Assembly (NCBI RefSeq): GCF_900111575.1
Contig: NZ_FOIF01000023.1
Coordinates: 1-33,093 of the forward strand
DNA: 33,093 bases
DNA from: Anaerobranca gottschalkii DSM 13577
Lineage (GTDB): Bacteria > Bacillota > Proteinivoracia > Proteinivoracales > Proteinivoracaceae
Reading direction: 5' to 3'
Shown here: piece after piece, positions 1-7,525 of the stretch
Position numbering within the stretch: the first letter of the stretch is position 1
Layout: each line of letters opens with the position of its first letter
Translations under genes and position numbers: made by a program
The notes under the pieces: generated by a model
The model's input: only the letters and a program-made list of their open reading frames with translations
What the model was told of the DNA's origin: nothing
The model's database searches: none

Positions 1-38
1 TGTTTAATTACCACAGCCTTTAAAAAATGACTTTGTCT
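1..38. repeat. Left copy of a two-part inverted repeat shared with the right end
   Basis: Bases 1-17 (TGTTTAATTACCACAGC) are the exact reverse complement of 33032-33048. Bases 27-38 (ATGACTTTGTCT) are the exact reverse complement of 33015-33026. The spacers differ: 9 bases here, 5 at the right end. The left copy starts at the first base of the window, so the full extent is unknown. It lies just after the stop codon of the histidine kinase gene. Its nature is not recognised: dispersed repeat, mobile-element edge or shared regulatory site are all possible. Confidence 0.6.
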
Positions 39-47
39 CTTTTAATT

Positions 48-926
48 TTAGGTAGGAATTCTTATAGTAAATACAGTGCCATTTTCTTCACTACTTGTAT
101 AGCTTATCTCACCATTATATTTATCCACAATAGATTTTACTATGTATAGCCCTAGACCATCGGTGTTATTAGTGGAATAACCTTTGGCAAAAATTTTATC
201 ACCTAAATTTTGGGGAATGGTAGTTCCATTATTTTGTACTTTAATTATGTAAAAATTTTTCCCATCCTTTTCTTCTTTATCAAGGTGTACAAAAACCTTC
301 GGTTTGCTATCCTTTAAGGCTGCAGTAAAGGCATTGTTAATTAAATTTCCTAACAAATTAACCCCTTCAATTTTACATAGGGGAAAATCTTCAAAATCAT
401 CACTTACTTGTATGTTAAAGTCAATATTTTTATCTTTAGCTATCCCTGCTTTCACGAAAAGCAAGGATTTTAACTCTAGCCTTTTCAAAGAAATAAATTG
501 GAACTGTGGTTTTACTTCAGCGGTAATTTCTTTAACATACTTTCTGAGTTCTTCCACATCATTAAGTTCAGTTAATCCAGCAATAACCTGTAAATGATTG
601 ATAAAATCATGTTTTTGTTGTTGAATAGTTTCCACTAACTTCCCTAAATTATCTAGGTATTTTTTTTGTTGAGCAATCATTGTTTCTTGGATAGCAGCAG
701 TTTTAAGACGTTTAATATTGAGAAGAACTAAAATAAATACAAATAAATTTACTATAATTGCTATTCCTACAATTCCTTGATAATATGGGGAATTTAAATC
801 GGGAAATAATCCTTTGTGGGTAAAAGCAATTAAAAGAATTTGTAAAAAAGATTGAATCAAAATTCCATCAATTAAATAGTTTAATTTAAGATTAGATTTG
901 GATTTAAAAGATATAAGCTCCCTCAA
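48..926 (-). CDS. GHKL (Spo0B-type) sensor histidine kinase
   Basis: A 292-residue histidine kinase of the AgrC/CitA-like GHKL class. Residues about 18-70 hold two membrane segments. A coiled linker follows (about 72-100), then the SPOB-type dimerisation segment with QQKHDFINHLQ, whose first His (H106) is the likely phosphoacceptor. The ATPase domain follows, with an N box (NLLGNLINNAF, about 190-200), a G box (TDGLGLYIVKS) and a normal end at TVFTIRIP. The start is TTG at 926. Its TTG overlaps the TGA stop of the upstream membrane gene in TTGA, and a GAGGTGA ribosome site sits five to six bases before it, so the two genes are translationally coupled. No response regulator lies beside it in the window; one could lie beyond base 1. 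Family assignment is firm; the signal and partner are unknown. Confidence 0.88.
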   Translation of the reverse strand: MRELISFKSKSNLKLNYLIDGILIQSFLQILLIAFTHKGLFPDLNSPYYQGIVGIAIIVNLFVFILVLLNIKRLKTAAIQETMIAQQKKYLDNLGKLVETIQQQKHDFINHLQVIAGLTELNDVEELRKYVKEITAEVKPQFQFISLKRLELKSLLFVKAGIAKDKNIDFNIQVSDDFEDFPLCKIEGVNLLGNLINNAFTAALKDSKPKVFVHLDKEEKDGKNFYIIKVQNNGTTIPQNLGDKIFAKGYSTNNTDGLGLYIVKSIVDKYNGEISYTSSEENGTVFTIRIPT

Positions 927-1384
927 TATATCACCTCATCAAAATTATAAGGTTTGTTTCGACAATAATAACTGATAGCTAGAAAGGCTATTGAAGCTGG
1001 TATTGTTAAAAGTACCCTTGTTACTTCTAAAAGCCAAATTTCATAGAGGGATAAATTTGTAAAGAAGTTATAAATATATAACACAAAAAAGTCAAAAATA
1101 TACAATAAAGTAAAATATATGATGGCAGTAATAAAGGCAGAATTGATTTTAACCTTAGCAAATCCATTAAGGACAAACACTAAAAAGAGCATAGCTACAA
1201 AGGAATGAAACCCTATGGGAAAATAAGCACGGGTCAACCAAGTAACACAGGCAAATAAAAAACTCATTAACATAAACTTAGTGGTACTAACTCTAAATAG
1301 TAAAAGGCTTTGACAGAAATAGATCGCAACTAAAGATCTAGGTATCATGCTGAAAATAAAATTAAACAAAGAAACTTTTTCCAA
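923..1384 (-). CDS. Multi-pass membrane protein, probable sensor module of the adjacent kinase
   Basis: A 153-residue, very hydrophobic protein with about five membrane segments and a short polar tail (CRNKPYNFDEVIY). The reading frame can be opened further upstream, but TTG at 1384 is preferred: a strong GGAGGTG site lies at 1392-1398 with seven bases of spacing, and no comparable site serves the longer frame. It overlaps the kinase gene by four bases. The pattern (an amphipathic start, IPRSLVAIYF, then a FPIGFH-type loop) resembles the membrane sensor region that is fused to the N-terminus of some clostridial GHKL kinases, recalled from family knowledge only. I therefore infer a split receptor: this protein senses and the next gene's product phosphorylates. 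It is not AgrB: no protease-type His/Cys arrangement is evident. Confidence 0.65.
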   Translation of the reverse strand: MEKVSLFNFIFSMIPRSLVAIYFCQSLLLFRVSTTKFMLMSFLFACVTWLTRAYFPIGFHSFVAMLFLVFVLNGFAKVKINSAFITAIIYFTLLYIFDFFVLYIYNFFTNLSLYEIWLLEVTRVLLTIPASIAFLAISYYCRNKPYNFDEVIY

Positions 1385-1417
1385 ACAGGTACACCTCCAC
1401 AGGACTTTCGTACTAAA

Positions 1418-1433
1418 TCTATATTTCGACAAA
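1418..1433 (-). promoter_or_regulatory. Perfect Spo0A box beside a -10-like hexamer
   Basis: Read on the minus strand, 1433-1425 is TTTGTCGAA, an exact match to the published 0A-box consensus TTTGTCRAA. One base later comes TATAGA (1423-1418), a possible -10. The site is about 35 bases upstream of the TTG start of the membrane/kinase pair and also lies upstream of the divergent glycosyltransferase gene. Binding by Spo0A is inferred from the match alone. Confidence 0.5.
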
Positions 1434-1503
1434 AAACGATTAAATCCTCTAAATAACTACAAAAATGTTTAATTAATTTACTATTGTTAAGGAGATTTTA
1501 AAA

Positions 1504-2535
1504 ATGTTAATTGTATTTGTTAAAAGCACTTCATTAGGAGGAATTTCTACCCACATAAAAGAGCTCCAAAGGGGATTAAAAAAATTAAATTATCAAACAG
1601 AAGTTATCGAAATAAACTTAAAGCCACTGAAGTTTATAAAAAACATTTTAGCCCTCAGATATGTATGTCATAGGGAAGAAGTAATTGTCCACTTTCATGG
1701 CTACAAAGCTATTTTGGTTTTACCGTTCATTCCTCAGAGGGTAAAAAAAGTTTGTACTATTCATGGTTTTTTAGATGAAGGAAGGTGGAGAAATAGTTTT
1801 CTAAAAGGATTATTAGTGGAATTATTTAAGAAAGTAGATCATTTTATTTGTGTATCCCATAGTTTAAAAAACTATATCCAAGGGCAATTTAAAGTTCCAC
1901 AGTCAAAGATTACTGTTATTTATAATGGAGTATCTGTAGATAACAAGGAAATACCTAAGAATAAGGGGAAGAAAATTATCAATATTGGTGCCTGTGGTAG
2001 ATTAGTAAAACTCAAGGGATATGATGGGTTGATCCATGCTTTTAATAATATTTATCCTAAATTCGATGTTAGGTTACATATTATAGGCAGTGGACCGGAA
2101 GAGGAAAATCTAAAAAAATTAGCAAGGGATAAAGTCTATTTTCATGGATATAAACCAAATCCCTTGGAATATATGGAAATGTTCCATTTATTTGTTCAAC
2201 CATCTTTAGTAGAAGGATGTGGGGTATCTGTTCTTGAAGCAATGTCTTTAAATATACCTGTAATAGTTAGTGATGCAGGGGGGTTACCAGAATTAATTGA
2301 ACATGGAGTCCATGGTTTGATTTTTCCTAAAGGAGATATTAAAGCCTTGACCAATTGTTTAATTATGGTATTATCTAATAAGGAAATAGGGAATAAGGGG
2401 AATTTATTAGATAAATTAGGAATAAATAATAGAGCATGGGTTGCTGAAAACTTTAGTATTTGTAAAATGCTGGAATTGACAATAAGTGTATATAATAAAA
2501 TATTGGGGGAATTTTTATATGAAAAAGTTGTTTAG
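1504..2535 (+). CDS. Family GT4 (GT-B fold) glycosyltransferase
   Basis: A 343-residue retaining glycosyltransferase of the GT4 family, which transfers a sugar from a nucleotide-sugar donor. The N-terminal acceptor domain begins with LIVFVKSTSLGGISTHI, the glycine-rich loop usual for GT4. The donor domain begins near residue 160 with GACGRLVKLKGYDGLI. The donor-binding E-x7-E motif is present as EGCGVSVLE (E237 and E245), followed by IPVIVSDAGGLPELI. There is no signal peptide, so it acts on the cytoplasmic face. The ATG follows AAGGAGA by nine bases. Its end overlaps the start of the next gene by 17 bases, implying one mRNA and a shared pathway, probably the building of an exported glycan or glycolipid. 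Substrate unknown. Confidence 0.88.
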   Translation: MLIVFVKSTSLGGISTHIKELQRGLKKLNYQTEVIEINLKPLKFIKNILALRYVCHREEVIVHFHGYKAILVLPFIPQRVKKVCTIHGFLDEGRWRNSFLKGLLVELFKKVDHFICVSHSLKNYIQGQFKVPQSKITVIYNGVSVDNKEIPKNKGKKIINIGACGRLVKLKGYDGLIHAFNNIYPKFDVRLHIIGSGPEEENLKKLARDKVYFHGYKPNPLEYMEMFHLFVQPSLVEGCGVSVLEAMSLNIPVIVSDAGGLPELIEHGVHGLIFPKGDIKALTNCLIMVLSNKEIGNKGNLLDKLGINNRAWVAENFSICKMLELTISVYNKILGEFLYEKVV

Positions 2536-4708
2536 ATTTTTTTACAAAACTACAATTACATTTTTTACTTTTCTTTTAATCCTGACATTTTTCTTGGGAA
2601 ATATCGGAGGACAGGCCAAGGCTGCTCAACAGCCCCACAGAACCTTTATAATAGTAGTAGATAGGGTTTTGCCTCAGCATTTAATAGAATACGGTGGTGA
2701 AAGTCTACAAAAAATCTTGACAAATAGTGCTTGGGCAATACTAAGCAATGCTACTGCAAGGGGAAAATCTTCGGAAAATCAAGCTATGACAATTGGAGCG
2801 GGAAGTAGGGCATTAGCACCCTATGGAAACTACTTTTTTAATAAAGGGGAAGTATATGAAGGGATTTATGCCGAAAGGATTTATCATACCTTCAATAATT
2901 TTAGGCTAAGGGAAGAGATGACCTTTAACCCTTATATTAACAATATTCAATATATCAATAGTAATTTATCCCATACCGTTGAAGTGGGAAAAATGGCAGA
3001 TCTTTTAAAAGAACAGGGAATTAAAAGGGTTGTTATCGGTAATTCCGATGATTTTGATATTAAGCGGCACGCATCAGCAATTTTAATGGATAGTAATGGA
3101 GTAGTAGATTATGGAATAATAGATGAAAGGATATTAAAGAAAAACGATAAAATACCTGGGGGTTCAAGTACTGATTATGATAAAGTCATTGAATATTTAC
3201 AATACTATCTCCCAAAGGGTAATATCTTTGTCATCGATACAGGGGATACCCACCGTATAGATGAATATTATAGATTTTATCAACCAGAAAGACTTGAACA
3301 GTTAAGGGAAGAAATAATAAAGGAAATGGATATCCTCTTTACTTATCTTCTAAATGTTATGGAAGAGAGAGATCATCTCTATCTCCTCACATTAAATGCT
3401 CCTTTAAGTTATCGGGAAGAGGGAGAAAACATTCCAGTAATCTATCATTATCAAAAAGGAGGAAAAGAAGGGATTCTGACTGCACCTTCCACTAAAAGAC
3501 CTGGAGTAATAACTACTTTAGATTTAGCTCCTAGTATTTTAAATAACTATGGTATCAAAGATCCTACCTTTTATGGTTCAGTAATGGATATAATAGAAAT
3601 GAAAGAACATCAGAGTTTTATCTTTGCCCGTTTAAAACAAATTAATACCGTTTTTAATCAACGGCCAATTACCATTAGGATTTATATAGTTATAACTATA
3701 GTTATAGTTGTAGCTTTTTTAATAAACCTAAAATTACAAAGCATCCCTATGGAATATTTTAGTTCTTTAATTTTAACTGCTATGGCAGGGCCATTGATAT
3801 TTCTCTTAATGCCAATTTTTGGGCCACTACCCCTTGTCCCTTATTTAATTACCTTTTACTTGCTATGTGCCATAACTGCATTTATGATTAGAAGATATAT
3901 AAAAAATCCTATCTCAGGAATAATAACTCTAAGTGGAATTACTTTATCAGCTATTTTAGTAGATACAATGTTTAATAGTTTTTTACAAAAACAGTCTATA
4001 TTAGGATATGATGTAATAGCAGGAGCTAGATTTTATGGAATAGGTAACGAATATATGGGGGTAATTATTGGTAGCTCGATCATAGCCACTTTTCCTTTAC
4101 TCCAAAGACCTGAAAGGAAAAAATGGCTGTATCTTATATATGGAACAATAGCCATTATTATGATGGCACCTTTTTGGGGAACAAACTTTGGAGGAACCTT
4201 ATCCTTAGCTGTAACCTTTGCCGTAGCTTTGATAGATATAAAAGAAGGCAAGGGATCTGTTAAGTATCTCCTTGCCTTAGGAATAGTCTTTGTATTAGCA
4301 CTAACTGCTATGATAACCATCAATGTAATTTCTCAGGATCAAACCCATATTGGAAGGATTTTTTCTGGTGAAAATGCCAATCGTTTAGAAGAGATTTTAT
4401 TAGCTATAACTAGAAAACTCTCAACAAACTGGAGATTAATAAGGTTTAGTATTTGGAGCAGAATCTTTGCAGTATTATTAGTAAGTACCATAATAATTGG
4501 TTTTTATCCGCCAAAGAAATTTTCCTTTGTAAAAGAAAAGCACTATTATCGGGGGATAAAGGCTATATTGGCAGGTAGTTTAGCAGCCCTTTTCCTTAAC
4601 GATTCCGGAATAGTCGCTGCTGCCACTGCAATGATATTTTTAGCATTACCTATTCTTTACGTGTTTTCTTTAGATAATTCCCCTTCCAATTCTCCCCACT
4701 TATCATAG
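2519..4708 (+). CDS. Membrane protein with exported alkaline-phosphatase-like domain
   Basis: About 729 residues. The start is ATG 2519: GGGGGA ends eight bases before it and a signal sequence begins there (MKKLFRFFYKTT, hydrophobic core, AKA site near 33-35). Residues about 40-375 resemble the alkaline phosphatase/phosphoglycerate mutase superfamily, starting with the metal-site-like strand FIIVVDR (D48) and including FVIDTGDTHRIDEY. A DHxxN-type late motif is not obvious, so activity is uncertain. From about residue 390 come ten or eleven membrane segments, with a conserved-looking loop RFYGIGNEY near 504-512 and a late NDSGIVAA segment. I recall related uncharacterised membrane proteins in Firmicutes and Actinobacteria with RFYGxGN. 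Coupled to the GT4 gene, it may modify or release a surface glycan; this is inference. The 3' end runs 52 bases into the convergent ABC-F gene. Confidence 0.7.
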   Translation: MKKLFRFFYKTTITFFTFLLILTFFLGNIGGQAKAAQQPHRTFIIVVDRVLPQHLIEYGGESLQKILTNSAWAILSNATARGKSSENQAMTIGAGSRALAPYGNYFFNKGEVYEGIYAERIYHTFNNFRLREEMTFNPYINNIQYINSNLSHTVEVGKMADLLKEQGIKRVVIGNSDDFDIKRHASAILMDSNGVVDYGIIDERILKKNDKIPGGSSTDYDKVIEYLQYYLPKGNIFVIDTGDTHRIDEYYRFYQPERLEQLREEIIKEMDILFTYLLNVMEERDHLYLLTLNAPLSYREEGENIPVIYHYQKGGKEGILTAPSTKRPGVITTLDLAPSILNNYGIKDPTFYGSVMDIIEMKEHQSFIFARLKQINTVFNQRPITIRIYIVITIVIVVAFLINLKLQSIPMEYFSSLILTAMAGPLIFLLMPIFGPLPLVPYLITFYLLCAITAFMIRRYIKNPISGIITLSGITLSAILVDTMFNSFLQKQSILGYDVIAGARFYGIGNEYMGVIIGSSIIATFPLLQRPERKKWLYLIYGTIAIIMMAPFWGTNFGGTLSLAVTFAVALIDIKEGKGSVKYLLALGIVFVLALTAMITINVISQDQTHIGRIFSGENANRLEEILLAITRKLSTNWRLIRFSIWSRIFAVLLVSTIIIGFYPPKKFSFVKEKHYYRGIKAILAGSLAALFLNDSGIVAAATAMIFLALPILYVFSLDNSPSNSPHLS

Positions 4709-6558
4709 AGTATTTCTAAACTTTCTTTTAGATTATTATATTCTCTAGTGATTTCTAAATTCTTTTCACTATTAGAATAGATTTCAGGTTGACAGAGAAG
4801 CTGTTCGTATTCAGTTATCAGCTCCTCTGTCTTTTCTATTTGCTGTTGAATCTCTTCTAATTGTTTTTGTAACTGTTTAATTTTATTATTAGATATTTTT
4901 TCTTTAAATTTAGAAGATTTTTCCTTTGTCTTCTTTTCCTCAAGTTCTTGCTCAATCCTTAATTGCTCTAATTTTTCTAGATAATAGTTATAATTACCTA
5001 AAAAAGTAGTGATTTTTCCAGCCTTTAATTCCAATGTTTTGTTTGTAATTTTGTTTAAAAAATATCGGTCATGGGAAACAACTAAAATTGTACCGGGATA
5101 TTCTAAAAGGGCTTCCTCTAGGACTTCTTTAGAAACTATATCTAAATGGTTGGTCGGCTCATCAAGTATTAAAAAATTACTTTTATTTAAAATTAACTTT
5201 GCTAGTGCTAATCTACTTTGTTCACCACCGCTTAAATCACCAACCCTTTTAAAGACATCTTCTCCTGTAAACAAAAATTTTGCAAGATAAGAACGGACAG
5301 AGCCTCCAGTCCACTGAGGTTTTACTTCCCAAATTTCTTCAATTAAATTATTGTGGGGATTTAAGTCCTTTCGCTGTTGGCTAAAATATCCTAAATTTAC
5401 GTTATGACCTAAGATAATTTCACCCTTTTGTACAGGTATTTCACCACTGATTAACTTAAGTATTGTTGATTTTCCACAACCATTAGGTCCTACTAAACCT
5501 ACCCTCTCACCCCGCTCTATTATAAAAGATACTCCTTTTAAAACTGAATTATCTTCATAACTATGGTATAAATCCTTTACTGTCAAAACAAAACGGCCAC
5601 TTTGGCTATCTAAATGGAACTGAAATTTAGCCTTTTTATCTTCACCTTTTATTTCAATAACTTCTAATTTTTCCAATGCCTTTCTACGGCTTTGGGCTTG
5701 TTTAGTTTTTTGTCCAGCTATATTCCGACGGATAAACTCTTGGGTTTTCTCGATATATTCCTGTTGCTTTTGGTAATCTTTGAGTAATTTTTCCCGCAAC
5801 TTTTTCTTTTCCTCTGCATAAAAACTGTAATTCCCATGAAATACCTGCAAACTGCCATTTTCCAATTCATAGATTTTAGTGACAAAATAATCAAGGAATT
5901 GGCGGTCATGGGAAATTACAAAAACAGCACCTTTATAGTCCTTTAAAAAACTTTCTAACCACTTTACCCCTTCGATATCTAGATGATTAGTGGGCTCATC
6001 AAGAAATAATAAGTCTGGCTTAGATAATAATAGTTTTCCTAAAGATAAACGGGACTGTTCACCACCACTAAAGGTCCCTATTTTTTGGCTGAATTGCTCC
6101 TCTGTAAAACCTAAACCCCGTAAAACACCATAGATATCACTTTTATATCGATAGCCCCCTTTTTCTTCAAATTCTGTTGTTAAAAGGCTATATTTATTAA
6201 AAATTTTTTCTAACTGTTCTCCCTTTAAAGAAGCCATTTCCTGTTCTAAACTACGGATTTCTTCTTCCATTTCTAAAAGATATTGAAAGACACCGGTTAA
6301 CTCAGAGACGGGGGTATTATCAGGGTCTAAATCACCATATTGCCTCTGAAATCCTATATTTATTCCTTTATTTAAAATAACTTGACCTTTATCGTAATCT
6401 AAGGTACCATTTAAAATATTAAAGAGGGTGGTTTTTCCACTACCGTTATTTCCAACTAAAGCGACTTTTTCTCCTTCTTTTATTTGTAAAGATACATCTT
6501 TAAAAATCGGTTCACCATTATAATATTTATCAATATTATTACATTGTAAAATTATCAT
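4657..6558 (-). CDS. ABC-F family ATPase (YdiF/Uup-like), ribosome-associated
   Basis: A 633-residue soluble protein with two ATP-binding cassettes and no membrane segments, the hallmark of ABC-F proteins, which act on the ribosome E site. Cassette 1 has Walker A GNNGSGKTT (36-44), signature FSGGEQSRLSLGK and LDEPTNHLD. Cassette 2 has Walker A GPNGCGKST, signature LSGGEQSRLALAK and LDEPTNHLD. A charged interdomain linker (YQKQQEYIEKTQEFIRR onward) joins them. The last 90 or so residues form a coiled coil, as in Uup/YdiF, rather than an antibiotic-resistance type. ATG 6558 follows GGAGG by eight bases, and a strong promoter lies upstream. The gene ends inside the 3' end of the convergent membrane-protein gene. 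Class certain; the exact subfamily (YdiF rather than Uup or YfmR) less so. Confidence 0.92.
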   Translation of the reverse strand: MIILQCNNIDKYYNGEPIFKDVSLQIKEGEKVALVGNNGSGKTTLFNILNGTLDYDKGQVILNKGINIGFQRQYGDLDPDNTPVSELTGVFQYLLEMEEEIRSLEQEMASLKGEQLEKIFNKYSLLTTEFEEKGGYRYKSDIYGVLRGLGFTEEQFSQKIGTFSGGEQSRLSLGKLLLSKPDLLFLDEPTNHLDIEGVKWLESFLKDYKGAVFVISHDRQFLDYFVTKIYELENGSLQVFHGNYSFYAEEKKKLREKLLKDYQKQQEYIEKTQEFIRRNIAGQKTKQAQSRRKALEKLEVIEIKGEDKKAKFQFHLDSQSGRFVLTVKDLYHSYEDNSVLKGVSFIIERGERVGLVGPNGCGKSTILKLISGEIPVQKGEIILGHNVNLGYFSQQRKDLNPHNNLIEEIWEVKPQWTGGSVRSYLAKFLFTGEDVFKRVGDLSGGEQSRLALAKLILNKSNFLILDEPTNHLDIVSKEVLEEALLEYPGTILVVSHDRYFLNKITNKTLELKAGKITTFLGNYNYYLEKLEQLRIEQELEEKKTKEKSSKFKEKISNNKIKQLQKQLEEIQQQIEKTEELITEYEQLLCQPEIYSNSEKNLEITREYNNLKESLEILYDKWGELEGELSKENT

Positions 6559-6593
6559 ATTAAAACCTCCACAAAACCTTAATATCTCTATTT

Positions 6594-6622
6594 AATATAA
6601 ATTATTGTTAACCTAATGTCAA
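6594..6622 (-). promoter_or_regulatory. Strong sigma-A-type promoter for the ABC-F gene
   Basis: On the minus strand the sequence reads TTGACA (6622-6617), a 17-base spacer, then TATATT (6599-6594). The -35 is a perfect match and the spacing is ideal. The start codon lies 35 bases further on. Confidence 0.8.
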
Positions 6623-6703
6623 AAGTTAATTATAGGAGGGTACTAGCTCCAGCCTTTTATTTAATTATTATAGGAAATAACAGATAAATTAGGGGATGAT
6701 AAA

Positions 6704-7414
6704 TTGAATTTTATCGAGATTACAGAAAAGGTTATAGAAGGTAAATTTATTGAAAGATTAAATCGCTTTGTAGCTAAAGTTTTAGTAGAGGAAAAAGAAG
6801 AACTTGTCCATGTTCCTACTTCAGGAAGACTCAAGGAGTTATTGTTACCAGGAGCCGATATTTATCTTAGAGTTAAAGATTTTAATGGTAAAAGGAAAAC
6901 AAATTTTGATTTATTGCATGTAAAATCTAAAGAAGGTGTTTGGGTTTGTTTAGATTCTCATCTACCAAATACCTTTATGGAAAAATTATTATTAAACAGT
7001 TCTTTGGAGGAATTTAGTTATCTTCAACGGGTTGAAAGGGAAGTAAAATATAAGAACAGTAGGTTCGATTTTTTTGTAGTAGATAAAGCTGGGTGTCCTG
7101 GTTTTATAGAAGTAAAGTCTGTAACATTAGTGGAAGATGGAGTGGCAAAATTTCCTGACGCACCTTCTACTAGAGGGGCTAGACATTTAGAAGAGTTAAT
7201 AGAAGCTGTAAAAGAAGGGTATAAAGGTAGTGTGGTCTTTATGGTACAAAGGAATGACCCTTCTATTTTTTCACCAAACAAAGAAAGGGATTTAGATTTT
7301 ACTAAAAGTCTCATCAAAGCTGTGGAAAAGGGAGTAAAGGCTTATTGTTATAGTTGTGAAATAACAAGGAATAGAATATTCTTAGATAAAGTTATACCTA
7401 TAAAATTATTTTAA
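6704..7414 (+). CDS. sfsA: SfsA family protein (sugar fermentation stimulation homologue)
   Basis: A 236-residue protein covering the whole SfsA family length. Two family motifs are clear: HVPTSGRLKELLLPGADIYL in the N-terminal part, and FIEVKSVTLVEDGVAKFPDA followed by PSTRGARHLEEL in the middle, which carry the conserved acidic and lysine residues of a restriction-nuclease-like fold. In E. coli SfsA was described as a DNA-binding protein affecting maltose metabolism; its molecular function is still unsettled. The start is TTG 6704 behind AGGGGATGAT. It stands between divergent ABC-F and the cas6 gene, which has its own promoter, so it is probably transcribed alone. Confidence 0.93.
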   Translation: MNFIEITEKVIEGKFIERLNRFVAKVLVEEKEELVHVPTSGRLKELLLPGADIYLRVKDFNGKRKTNFDLLHVKSKEGVWVCLDSHLPNTFMEKLLLNSSLEEFSYLQRVEREVKYKNSRFDFFVVDKAGCPGFIEVKSVTLVEDGVAKFPDAPSTRGARHLEELIEAVKEGYKGSVVFMVQRNDPSIFSPNKERDLDFTKSLIKAVEKGVKAYCYSCEITRNRIFLDKVIPIKLF

Positions 7415-7437
7415 TATTCAAAAAGCTCTTTATAAGG

Positions 7438-7466
7438 TTTACATTATTTATAGAGAATATTATAAT
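7438..7466 (+). promoter_or_regulatory. Near-consensus sigma-A promoter for cas6
   Basis: TTTACA (7438-7443), 17 bases, then a perfect TATAAT (7461-7466). Transcription should begin about 7473-7475, leaving a 5' leader of about 50 bases before the cas6 ATG. This is among the best promoters in the window, so cas6 is expressed on its own and not as part of a cas operon. Confidence 0.8.
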
Positions 7467-7474
7467 TATAATAT

Positions 7475-7490
7475 AGTGTTGTATAACACT
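7475..7490. promoter_or_regulatory. 16-base perfect inverted repeat at the predicted cas6 transcription start
   Basis: AGTGTTGTATAACACT has six-base arms with a GTAT centre. It begins eight bases after the -10, that is, at the expected first transcribed base. On DNA it could be a repressor operator; in the mRNA it would form a small 5' hairpin with a four-base loop. I cannot name a regulator that uses it. Confidence 0.5.
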
Positions 7491-7525
7491 GTTAGGAAAG
7501 TATTGTTTGATGGGAGGATTCCAAA

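Noticed and set aside
1467-1476. TGTTTAATTA matching the first ten bases of the window
   Set aside because: An AT-rich ten-base match without the second block of the end repeat is expected by chance.
4033-4323. Minus-strand open frame inside the AlkP-like gene, and the similar frames opposite other genes
   Set aside because: They are antisense shadows of well-supported genes with low-complexity translations and no start signals.
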